A stretch of 14,451 nucleotides of DNA from JBILCM01 sp044353165 (GTDB taxonomy: Bacteria > Bacillota > Bacilli > Paenibacillales > YIM-B00363): assembly GCA_044353165.1 (NCBI GenBank), contig JBILCM010000058.1, forward strand, positions 1 to 14,451. The letters are read 5' to 3'. The notes beneath the pieces were generated by a model that was not told the origin of the DNA, ran no database searches, and saw only the letters and a list, made by a program, of their open reading frames with translations. Within the stretch, counting starts at the first letter, position 1, and each line of letters starts with the position of its first letter. Below, in pieces: positions 1 through 5,965 of this stretch. The translations under genes were made by a program, and so were the position numbers.

Positions 1-297
1 GATATTGATTGTGCGGGGGATCTTACGGTGGGTGAGACGGGTCACGTTCGCACCGTCGTGTCAGCGCGTAATGTCATCAACGCGGGCACTATTGAAGGGA
101 ACGTGCTGGCGCATGGCAAATTATCGATCACAGGCAAAGGCCGCGTGCGAGGCAAGATTATGGTTCACTCGCTTTACGTGTGCGAAGGCGGCATGTTTAA
201 CGGGGAATGCCGGATGGACGAAGCGGAACAGCCCGCAGTTCTTTCACTCGTGATTGAACCACGTTCGGTTGCTGTGGATGTGAAGGGTACAAAATAG
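1..297 (+). CDS. Bactofilin-like polymer-forming protein, 3' part
   Basis: The frame is open from the first base of the window, so the start lies upstream; 98 codons are visible before TAG. The translation is a run of short beta-strand repeats alternating glycines with hydrophobic residues (GDLTVGETGHV, INAGTIEGNVLAHGKL, ITGKGRVRGKIMVHSLYV, GGMFNGECRM). This is the pattern of the bactofilin right-handed beta-helix, including the typical G-x-F-x-G-x-C-x-M near its end. Bactofilins are cytoplasmic proteins that self-assemble into filaments and scaffold cell-shape or envelope functions. A short tail follows the helix. The stop codon lies inside a conserved hairpin repeat (289-320). Family assignment is by pattern only, and the missing N-terminus prevents checking for a membrane anchor. 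Confidence 0.7.
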   Translation, partial: DIDCAGDLTVGETGHVRTVVSARNVINAGTIEGNVLAHGKLSITGKGRVRGKIMVHSLYVCEGGMFNGECRMDEAEQPAVLSLVIEPRSVAVDVKGTK

Positions 298-320
298 ATC
301 GCCGCGAGGCGATCTCCGTC
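289..320. repeat. Dispersed hairpin repeat, copy 1
   Basis: A 20-base inverted repeat (AGATCGCC, GCGA, GGCGATCT) is embedded in a longer conserved context beginning ACAAAATAG and ending CTCCGTC. The 32-base unit matches the copy at 13992-14023 at 30 positions, in the same orientation, and its first part matches 1016-1040. It overlaps the stop codon of the bactofilin-like gene. On the minus strand the stem is followed by TATTTTGT, so it could terminate transcription arriving from the right; on the plus strand there is no T-run. Confidence 0.75.
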
Positions 321-477
321 CGTTCAGGGGTGGTTCATCTATCGGAATGTCACTCATCAATACGAACGCGCGAACTTATCAGCCCGCTTCGTGCCGGGTC
401 AATACGCTGTCATCGGACAGAACGGCGCCATTGTGGACATGTACATTGCGAATGTGTGGAGGGAGTCGCTTCCTCAC
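298..477 (+). pseudogene. Coding-like stretch, possible gene remnant
   Basis: In the same frame as the bactofilin-like gene, immediately after its stop, the sequence stays open and reads like ordinary protein (GWFIYRNVTHQYERA, then FVPGQYAVIGQNGAIVDMYI, then ANVWRES), with varied amino acids and G/C at many third positions. There is no ATG with a ribosome binding site. Downstream the frame runs into the palindrome array and ends at 612. It may be the remnant of a gene whose start was replaced by the hairpin repeat and whose end was replaced by the array, or a read-through extension of the bactofilin-like gene. I do not recognise the family, and chance is not excluded over about 60 codons. Confidence 0.3.
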
Positions 478-493
478 CACCCACCTCGCACGC

Positions 494-847
494 ATGTTCA
501 TTTTTTGAACATACGTCCACTACCCCGCTCAACCGTGACTCCTCACGACTCCCCGTATGTTCATTTTTTGAACATTCACACCGACTGCGGCACGCACATG
601 TTCATTTTCTGAACATTCACCCGCCACCTATAGCAACCTCGACACATCATCGCCCACCGCATATTCATTTTTTTGACGATACACATACGCCTCACGCCGC
701 ATCCTCACATACCACCACGCATACATGTTCATTTTTTGAACATACGCATCGATTGCGACACGCGTATGTTCATTTTTTGATCAAACGTCCCACCAACGCC
801 ACGAATCATCGCGGCATCCCTATCACGTATGTTCATTTTTTGATCAT
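494..847. repeat. Array of seven 19-bp hyphenated palindromes
   Basis: The unit is ATGTTCATTTTTTGAACAT: 7-base inverted arms around five T. Starts are at 494, 557, 598, 661, 725, 766 and 829. Copies 1, 2 and 5 are exact and copy 3 has one change in the T-run. Copy 4 is degenerate. Copies 6 and 7 carry TGATCA instead of TGAACA in the right arm. Start-to-start distances are 63, 41, 63, 64, 41 and 63, all near multiples of 21 bp, so every copy faces the same side of the helix. The spacers (about 44, 22, 44, 45, 22, 44 bp) are C-rich and G-poor on the + strand. The layout suggests cooperative binding of a dimeric protein or a series of small RNA hairpins. No function is assigned. Confidence 0.9.
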
Positions 848-941
848 ACACTTCGACGGTGTCGCTAAGATTCGATCGAGCGCGGTCATGCAACGAGACC
901 ACCTCCACCGCACCTAGGTTCGGCCGATCTTATCCATTCAC

Positions 942-950
942 AAGGAGGTG
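942..950 (+). other. Orphan Shine-Dalgarno-like sequence
   Basis: AAGGAGGTG is a near-perfect complement to the 3' end of 16S rRNA, but no ATG, GTG or TTG lies at normal spacing. A GTG overlaps its end and would give only 17 codons (950-1003); a later ATG at 978 gives 10 codons. It may be the relic of a lost gene start or a leader peptide. Confidence 0.3.
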
Positions 951-1015
951 TGAACCGTTTTCCAAAAAAAGAGGAAGATGTCTCTCCCCCTCAAAACTTA
1001 TAAATGCTGATATGT

Positions 1016-1046
1016 ACACAATAGATCGCCTCGCGGCGATTTTTTT
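1016..1046 (+). terminator. Terminator-like hairpin, copy 2 of the repeat
   Basis: ATCGCC, TCGC, GGCGAT forms a 6-bp GC-rich stem (extendable by A-U and G-U pairs) followed directly by a run of seven T. This is a standard Rho-independent terminator for + strand transcription leaving the bactofilin/array region, and it insulates the GntR operon. Its left part (ACACAATAGATCGCC) matches the hairpin repeats at 289-320 and 13992-14023. Confidence 0.75.
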
Positions 1047-1113
1047 GTTCATACAATTCAAAATGGTCTAACAACATGCTCACAAATCGGAATCTCCGTA
1101 ACCACCTATGTAT

Positions 1114-1127
1114 GTTGAATTTTCAAC
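1114..1127. promoter_or_regulatory. Inverted repeat upstream of the GntR promoter
   Basis: GTTGAA, TT, TTCAAC forms a 14-bp inverted repeat about 33 bp upstream of the -35 element. It shares the GTTGA/TCAAC words with the two operator candidates closer to the promoter, so it may be an auxiliary site for the same regulator. Confidence 0.35.
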
Positions 1128-1137
1128 CAAAAAATAA

Positions 1138-1166
1138 ATGTCAACATATTTAAATTTTGTTGACAA
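1138..1166. promoter_or_regulatory. Paired operator candidates for the GntR regulator
   Basis: Two short palindromes, ATGTCAACAT (1138-1147) and TTGTTGACAA (1157-1166), lie with centres 19 bp apart. Together they form a larger inverted repeat (TGTCAACA ... TGTTGACA, spacer 11). Both resemble the GT...AC core bound by FadR-type GntR regulators. The second covers the -35 hexamer, so binding would block RNA polymerase. Autorepression relieved by a pathway metabolite is the expected mode. Confidence 0.6.
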
Positions 1167-1187
1167 TATTCTCGAGTGTGCTACTAT
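1160..1187 (+). promoter_or_regulatory. Sigma-A type promoter of the GntR-kinase-aldolase operon
   Basis: A perfect -35 TTGACA (1160-1165) and a -10 TACTAT (1182-1187) are separated by 16 bp. The expected transcription start is near 1194, about 20 bases before the GntR start codon. The -35 element is embedded in an operator candidate. Confidence 0.75.
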
Positions 1188-1215
1188 AAGGAAAAAAAAG
1201 CGGAAGGGAATTCCC

Positions 1216-1893
1216 ATGAGTGGCATTCTATCTCGAAGCAATACAACCAAAGAAGTGCTTTTTCGGTTTCGCACCGATATTATTCTAAGAACATTCGGGG
1301 ATGGTGCGTCCGTTCGGGAAGTCGCTCTTTCTGAACATTATGGAACAACCCGAAGTGCCATACGTAACGCCCTGCTCGTGTTAGAGAAAGAAGGGCTGAT
1401 TCGCACACAAACCAATGGGACAAAAGTGATTTGTTCCATTGAACCCGAAGATATCCAAAACTTGTATGACTTGCGAGAACATATTGAGATGACAGCCAAT
1501 AGGCAGTTCTTCTCCCGGATGCACAAAGATTTCTCGCCGATGATGCAAGTGATGAATTTGATCACCAACGTTGACGGACAAGATGTGGCAGAAATTCTGG
1601 AATTGGATGCCGAGTTCCATCGCAGTGTTATTGTTTGCAGTAACAATAAAGCATTGCTTCAGGCATGGGAAACCATCACAGGCGTCATGCAATCGATTTT
1701 TCATCTGAATATGACACAATCTGAGGAATATAAGAAGTGGTTTGTACAAACTTTCCGTGATCGGCACACGCGATTGTTTGCCTCATTGATGGTAGACCCG
1801 CAGGAAAGTGCTTCACAGTTCGCCCAGCATATTGCCGATGCCCGAGAAATTTCCGAGAAAGCGATCGCACAAATGATCAAGTCCCGCTCGTAA
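1216..1893 (+). CDS. GntR-family regulator, FadR/FCD subfamily
   Basis: A 225-residue DNA-binding regulator, likely controlling the operon it heads. The winged helix occupies about residues 10-72 (recognition region SEHYGTTRSAIRNALLVLEKEGLI, then a NGT wing). The FCD effector domain follows (about 80-215). The usual metal-ligand set is present: D131 and H135 (LDAEFH), H184 (RDRHTRLF) and H205 (QHIADA). FCD domains bind small organic acids or sugar acids, often through a metal. I chose ATG 1216 because GGAAGGG lies seven bases upstream and the promoter precedes it; the frame is open back to ATG 1138, but those codons overlap the promoter. Operator-like palindromes sit over the promoter. The effector is unknown. 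Confidence 0.9.
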   Translation: MSGILSRSNTTKEVLFRFRTDIILRTFGDGASVREVALSEHYGTTRSAIRNALLVLEKEGLIRTQTNGTKVICSIEPEDIQNLYDLREHIEMTANRQFFSRMHKDFSPMMQVMNLITNVDGQDVAEILELDAEFHRSVIVCSNNKALLQAWETITGVMQSIFHLNMTQSEEYKKWFVQTFRDRHTRLFASLMVDPQESASQFAQHIADAREISEKAIAQMIKSRS

Positions 1894-1922
1894 GTGCCGC
1901 CGAATAGGATGGGGAAAATCCA

Positions 1923-2996
1923 ATGACAACGTGCCTTCTGATTGATGTGGGAAGTACCACAATCAAATGGGCCATTTTTAACCCTACGAACGGCGTGAAA
2001 TCTGTAGTTTCATCGCTACCTTTTCCAATGCCAATGACGAACAAACCGCCTTTGTTTGAAGTGAACGCCGAGGAGATCATTCAACTTTTGATGGAAGTGA
2101 TACAAAATTCCACACCTCTAGACCATATGTTTATTTCCACACAAATGCATGGTTACTTGCTTAGCGCAAGTGACGGTGAGCTCCTCGTGCCTTACATCTC
2201 ATGGCAAGACCAGCGAAGCACATTGACTTGGAACGGACGTCGTTTTCTGGATCAATTCCCGTTACGTTTGTCACCGGAGTCTGGAACCATCGTCAAGCCA
2301 AATTCACCGATTTGCAGTTTATTTGCCATGAAGCATCTGGAACCCGAACGATTCTCGCAAGCGACACAATTTTATACATTGGGGTCCTATATCGCCTATC
2401 GGTTGACGGGTGTGAACGCTACGCATATTTCTGATGCAGCCGCTTGCGGAATGTACAACAAGGAAGATGGGACACCCCAATACAACATGTATCCAACCCT
2501 ACAATTACCTCAAGCAACGATCAAGGTACAACCGATAGGCTATTGGAACAATGTGACGGTCTACAGTCCCATCGGGGACCAACAAGCTTCTATTCTCGGA
2601 AGTTTGGCGGATTGCGAACGTCAATACATTCTAAACCTGGGAACGGCGGCACAAATGTGTGTCGTCTCTGATCTGTTCGTTGCCGGTGATTTCGAGAGTC
2701 GTCCCTATTTTGACGGGAAAACGTTGTGCACTGTTTCTGGTTTGCTGGGAGGGAGGGAGATCGTCGCCCAATCCGCATCCCCTGACTTTGTGGAATTGCT
2801 GGCACATAATTACTTATCTGCCATGAATAAGCTTCCGGCAAGAGAGCAATTGTTGGTGATCGGCGGCGTTAGTAGGCATCATAGGGAGCTTATTTCTCAA
2901 GTTTGCGATCGGCTGCAAATTGCTTTCCAGCTGTGTCCAGATCGTGATGCACTGGACGGTTTGATTGAATTGATAAAGGAGGTGAAACCATCTTGA
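1923..2996 (+). CDS. FGGY-family carbohydrate kinase
   Basis: A 357-residue cytoplasmic sugar kinase predicted to phosphorylate a sugar or sugar derivative with ATP. Visible family marks are the N-terminal phosphate loop LLIDVGSTTIKWAIF with D8, the substrate-region motifs STQMHG (72-77) and SWQDQR (93-98), the catalytic loop SPIGDQQASILG with candidate base D219, the second phosphate motif LNLGTAAQ (237-244) and GGVSRHH (314-320). It is about 100 residues shorter than common FGGY kinases (roughly 450-500), mainly in the C-terminal lobe, but all key motifs are present. The STQMHG/WQDQR pattern recalls sedoheptulokinase-like members; substrate is not assignable. GGATGGGG lies eight bases before the start. 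Its TGA overlaps the TTG start of the aldolase gene. Confidence 0.88.
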   Translation: MTTCLLIDVGSTTIKWAIFNPTNGVKSVVSSLPFPMPMTNKPPLFEVNAEEIIQLLMEVIQNSTPLDHMFISTQMHGYLLSASDGELLVPYISWQDQRSTLTWNGRRFLDQFPLRLSPESGTIVKPNSPICSLFAMKHLEPERFSQATQFYTLGSYIAYRLTGVNATHISDAAACGMYNKEDGTPQYNMYPTLQLPQATIKVQPIGYWNNVTVYSPIGDQQASILGSLADCERQYILNLGTAAQMCVVSDLFVAGDFESRPYFDGKTLCTVSGLLGGREIVAQSASPDFVELLAHNYLSAMNKLPAREQLLVIGGVSRHHRELISQVCDRLQIAFQLCPDRDALDGLIELIKEVKPS

Positions 2997-3730
2997 ATGC
3001 AAGTCAAACGTACGTCGGCACGATGCTCAGCGAAATTGCGCACCCTAATGTTGCCGTTCTCTTCAAGAGCAGTGGTCTGGATTTTTTCCTCATTGATACG
3101 GAGCATGGCGGATTTGACGATTCGGCCTTGTCGGGATTAATCATGACCGCACGATTGGCGAAGATCCCTGTTGTGGTCCGCTTGGCGGATTGTGAGCGCA
3201 AGGATATTACAAGGCTGATGGACATGGGCGCCGATGGATTGCTTTTGCCTATGACGAACAGCAAGGAGGAGATCGCTGCCGTTGTTCAGCACGCCAAATA
3301 TGCCCCTATCGGTAAACGAGGCATCTCGACCACCAGAGGGCATACCTTGTATGATCCCCCGGGCTTGCAGGAATATATGCGCCAAGCCAACGAACGAACG
3401 TTGATTTTCGCGCAAATTGAATCGAGGGCCGGACTTGAAGCAATCCATGAGATTGTTCAGGTCGAGGGGGTGAGCGGGATCATTGTGGGACCCAATGACC
3501 TCGCCTGCGATATGGATTGTATCGGCGACCCCGTCCCGATCATGAATGCAATTGCCACAGTAGCGCAAGCTACGCGCCGTTACAACAAAATGAGCGGAAT
3601 CATTACTTCAGACACCACCTTCTTGCAGCAAGCCAAAGCCCACCAGATGGAATTATTTTGTTGTGGAAGTGAGCTTCACATGCTAAAAAATTCATGCAAA
3701 ACGATCATTAGACAAATAGAGGAGCTGTAA
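2993..3730 (+). CDS. HpcH/HpaI-family class II pyruvate aldolase
   Basis: A 245-residue metal-dependent aldolase-type enzyme. Family members cleave 2-keto-3-deoxy or 4-hydroxy-2-keto acids to pyruvate (or a relative) plus an aldehyde. Expected active-site features are in order: IDTEHGG with H38 as base, VVRL with R63 for the pyruvate carboxylate, GKRGISTTRGH (107-117), QIES with metal ligand E143, and GPNDLA with metal ligand D169. Length is normal for the family (about 250). The start is TTG at 2993, chosen because AAGGAGGTG precedes it and TTG overlaps the kinase stop (TTGA), indicating translational coupling. GarL and YfaU are relatives, but the exact substrate cannot be told from the sequence. 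Confidence 0.9.
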   Translation: MNASQTYVGTMLSEIAHPNVAVLFKSSGLDFFLIDTEHGGFDDSALSGLIMTARLAKIPVVVRLADCERKDITRLMDMGADGLLLPMTNSKEEIAAVVQHAKYAPIGKRGISTTRGHTLYDPPGLQEYMRQANERTLIFAQIESRAGLEAIHEIVQVEGVSGIIVGPNDLACDMDCIGDPVPIMNAIATVAQATRRYNKMSGIITSDTTFLQQAKAHQMELFCCGSELHMLKNSCKTIIRQIEEL

Positions 3731-3732
3731 CG

Positions 3733-4764
3733 ATGAACAGAATACGGTTAATTCATAGAGATCATTTGAGCTGCGAGCCGATACTGAGGCGCTGTCCGAA
3801 TGGGGAGTTGATTTGTGTCAGTCAGGTTGGGGGGGTAACCGAACCGGCACCCGAAAACCGTGTCGTTGTGTTCCACAGCAAAGACAATGGGGATACGTGG
3901 TCCAAGCCGTTCTCCATTTATCCGGAGGATGGTCAAGCAGTGTATGCTACGGAACTGATGCTGTTGGATGATGTGTTTTTCGCTTTCTTGACAGTCCATA
4001 ACGGTAATTTTGTCAACTGGCAATGCACCACCATGAGAAGCCGTGATAACGGATACACGTGGGAAAACATCGGCATATTCCCGGGCTTGCCGAACTATTC
4101 TTTTGCCCGTGGAATGATCCGACTGAACAACGGTAATATTATGATCCCATATCAACATTATCCAATTTCACTAGAAGAAAATGAGCGCTTAGCGCAAAAC
4201 CGTCTCAAAGTTTGGGACTCCCGAATTTCGTCTGTGGACAACGGCGTATTGATCAGCCAAGATCACGGACAAACATATTCCACCCTTCAAGGACCCCAAA
4301 TCCCGATCAAAGGAGCCAACGAGCCAGATTGGTCATGGACGGAACCGACAATTGCGGAACTTTCTGACGGGACGATCGTAATGCTTCTTCGTGTCCATGA
4401 TAGCGGCTGTTTGTGGCGGAGCGAATCTCGAGATGGCGGAATCACCTGGAGCGAAGCACGAAGAACCGATATTCCGAATCCGTCCAACAAACCGAAGCTG
4501 ATCGCCATGCCGGAGGGGAAAATTGCTTTGATTCATACCCCGAATGAGAAGATGGGTCATGGTTTGCCGGGACGGACCCCACTTGCGATCTGGTTATCGG
4601 ATGATGACATGAATACATGGGGATACCGAAGGATCATCAGTGATTTTCCGGGTGGTTTCTGCTATGCAGACGGCATATGCGAAGAAGACGGCAAACATAT
4701 TCGGTTCTCCATTGAATACAGCCGGTTTAACATTCTATTCATCGATCATGAAGTCGAAGAATAA
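3733..4764 (+). CDS. Sialidase-fold BNR/Asp-box protein, operon member
   Basis: A 343-residue predicted six-bladed beta-propeller with five Asp boxes: SKDNGDTW (49-56), SRDNGYTW (103-110), SQDHGQTY (175-182), SRDGGITW (232-239) and the looser SDDDMNTW (289-296). WTEPTIAELSDG followed by VMLLR (202-220) resembles the acidic and arginine elements of sialidase-type active sites; R281 and Y329 are further candidates. There is no signal peptide, so the protein is probably cytoplasmic. The family includes exo-sialidases and other glycosidases, so I infer hydrolysis of an imported glycoside. GAGGAG precedes the ATG by eight bases and the gene starts two bases after the aldolase stop, so it is in the operon. 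It is divergent from the two minus-strand sialidase-fold proteins. Substrate unknown. Confidence 0.8.
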   Translation: MNRIRLIHRDHLSCEPILRRCPNGELICVSQVGGVTEPAPENRVVVFHSKDNGDTWSKPFSIYPEDGQAVYATELMLLDDVFFAFLTVHNGNFVNWQCTTMRSRDNGYTWENIGIFPGLPNYSFARGMIRLNNGNIMIPYQHYPISLEENERLAQNRLKVWDSRISSVDNGVLISQDHGQTYSTLQGPQIPIKGANEPDWSWTEPTIAELSDGTIVMLLRVHDSGCLWRSESRDGGITWSEARRTDIPNPSNKPKLIAMPEGKIALIHTPNEKMGHGLPGRTPLAIWLSDDDMNTWGYRRIISDFPGGFCYADGICEEDGKHIRFSIEYSRFNILFIDHEVEE

Positions 4765-4783
4765 CTTTCACGAGTAACGAACA

Positions 4784-4824
4784 AAGGCATCCACGGTATA
4801 TTGAAATACCACCGTGGATGCCTT
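4784..4824. terminator. Long hairpin between convergent operons
   Basis: AAGGCATCCACGGT (4784-4797) and ACCGTGGATGCCTT (4811-4824) form a perfect 14-bp stem with a 13-base loop, placed between the ends of converging genes (4764 and 4847). Neither side has a strong T-run, but position and stem strength fit a shared bidirectional terminator. Confidence 0.75.
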
Positions 4825-4846
4825 CATGAAGATATGCCCTATTCGT

Positions 4847-5965
4847 CTAATCGGACATCGAACCGAAGCAAATGTATTGTTTCTGACCTTGCGTGACAGC
4901 GACATAAATTTTGCCTTCATATTCTTTAAACACAGGGTATTGGAACGTCTGCTCCGACTCAAAGCGATATTTCTCCGCCCACGTCACACCATCTGTTGAA
5001 ACACAAAGATGGTAGACAGAACGAGACACGTCGTTGATCTTCTTGCCCCCCTGCCAACCTAAATAATACATCCCTTGCAGAAAGTCGAAGGTCGGCTTGG
5101 AGTTGCTGCCATCCATTACAGGGAATAATGTCTGATGAGGGGACCAATCGATCCCGTCGTGGCTGTGGCTGAACATATAGATTTTGTCTCCGTCCTCACG
5201 ACGCGAGATAGCGACCCATGTGCCGTCAGGCAAGCGATTGATTGCCGATTCGGTCAACTTCACATCGAGTGGTTCATTATAATGACCAAGGATTTCGAAT
5301 GTATCCAATTCCTCATTCAGCACAGCCAAGGCATTCTGACCGATCGGGAAATTGTTCAAAACAGCATAAATACGTTCATCGAATTTTTTGAAAGAGTCTG
5401 TAATATACATGCCGTGAGAATGTTGTGCTCTGGCAAATCCCTTTCTTGCCGCATCCCGGTACAACACTTCCGGTTGCATAGCAAACAAACCTTCTGAAGT
5501 CTTTAATTTCGCTCTATAAATTTGACGGTCCAACTCTTTTGTTGTCGTATTGAAATCAATGTACCACGTCTGCGACTCCCGAACACCCGGTTGTTCGCTT
5601 GCAAAAAAAATGCGGATTGTGACCTCATCTTTCTGAATCACCCTCGGAACAAAACACGCCCCTTCAGGCAAGGTTTCATTCTCGAATTGCATTTGTGATG
5701 ATGCGATCATGATTGTATCCTCAAGAAGCCTATGTTCAATATTCACGATTGACATGGTCACATAAATGTATGGCCATGCGGGATGTTCACCTGGCTGAAC
5801 ATCGTTTGCTTCAAATACAACATAGGCTTTCTTATTGACAATCACAAAATCTGCATCATGGGCCCCTTTCACGTCTTTGCTACATATGTTGATGAATTGG
5901 TTCATCACATGATCTGCAGCCAATTGAGGATTCTCCGTTATTTTGACAACTTTGCCATGGTTCAT
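4847..5965 (-). CDS. Sialidase-fold protein, paralogue A
   Basis: A 372-residue predicted beta-propeller without signal peptide. Asp boxes are SHDGIDW (268-274) and STDGVTW (323-329). It shares a dense set of motifs with the gene at 8353-9528: KGAHDA, FVPRVIQ, QIYRAKLKT, GMYITDSFK, GHYNEP, ESAINRLPDGTW, NSKPTFD, YYLGWQ, YRFE and FQYP. The conserved HD (36-37), R108, E239 and R315 are candidates for catalysis or binding. It is best read as a cytoplasmic glycosidase or related carbohydrate-binding propeller of a sialidase-like family; the reaction is unknown. ATG 5965 overlaps the TGA of the AraC-type gene as ATGA, with GAGGAG upstream, so it is translationally coupled to that regulator. It ends before the hairpin at 4784-4824. 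Confidence 0.75.
   Translation of the reverse strand: MNHGKVVKITENPQLAADHVMNQFINICSKDVKGAHDADFVIVNKKAYVVFEANDVQPGEHPAWPYIYVTMSIVNIEHRLLEDTIMIASSQMQFENETLPEGACFVPRVIQKDEVTIRIFFASEQPGVRESQTWYIDFNTTTKELDRQIYRAKLKTSEGLFAMQPEVLYRDAARKGFARAQHSHGMYITDSFKKFDERIYAVLNNFPIGQNALAVLNEELDTFEILGHYNEPLDVKLTESAINRLPDGTWVAISRREDGDKIYMFSHSHDGIDWSPHQTLFPVMDGSNSKPTFDFLQGMYYLGWQGGKKINDVSRSVYHLCVSTDGVTWAEKYRFESEQTFQYPVFKEYEGKIYVAVTQGQKQYICFGSMSD

Larger units (their letters stand above)
298..1137. other. Long region without a convincing intact gene
   Basis: Between the bactofilin-like gene and the GntR promoter lie, in order: the first hairpin repeat, a coding-looking stretch without a start (298-477), the seven-copy palindrome array (494-847), an unremarkable C-rich stretch (848-940), an orphan Shine-Dalgarno-like AAGGAGGTG (942-950), and the terminator-like hairpin (1016-1046). 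The long open frame through the array (330-917) is not accepted as a gene. It has no ribosome binding site and an unusual His/Ser/Thr/Pro-rich translation, and its first part is out of frame with the coding-like stretch. Confidence 0.6.

Noticed and set aside
494..847. CRISPR array
   Set aside because: Repeats are 19 bp, the spacers alternate between about 22 and 44 bp, two spacers resemble each other, and no cas genes are present.
494..847. LexA/SOS boxes
   Set aside because: The Bacillus-type LexA box is GAAC-N4-GTTC. Here the order is GTTC-N7-GAAC within each unit, the opposite arrangement.
494..847. Each repeat as a minicistron (ATG TTC ATT TTT TGA)
   Set aside because: A four-codon frame is present in both strands because of the palindrome, but no ribosome binding sites precede the copies.
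330..917. 195-codon open frame through the palindrome array
   Set aside because: It has no ribosome binding site, and its first 55 codons are out of frame with the more protein-like reading of the same DNA. Its openness is explained by C-rich spacers. The synonymous pattern between two spacers is kept as a finding only.
1138..1215. N-terminal extension of the GntR regulator from ATG 1138
   Set aside because: These codons contain the operator, the -35 and -10 boxes and the ribosome site of the ATG at 1216, so they are not translated.
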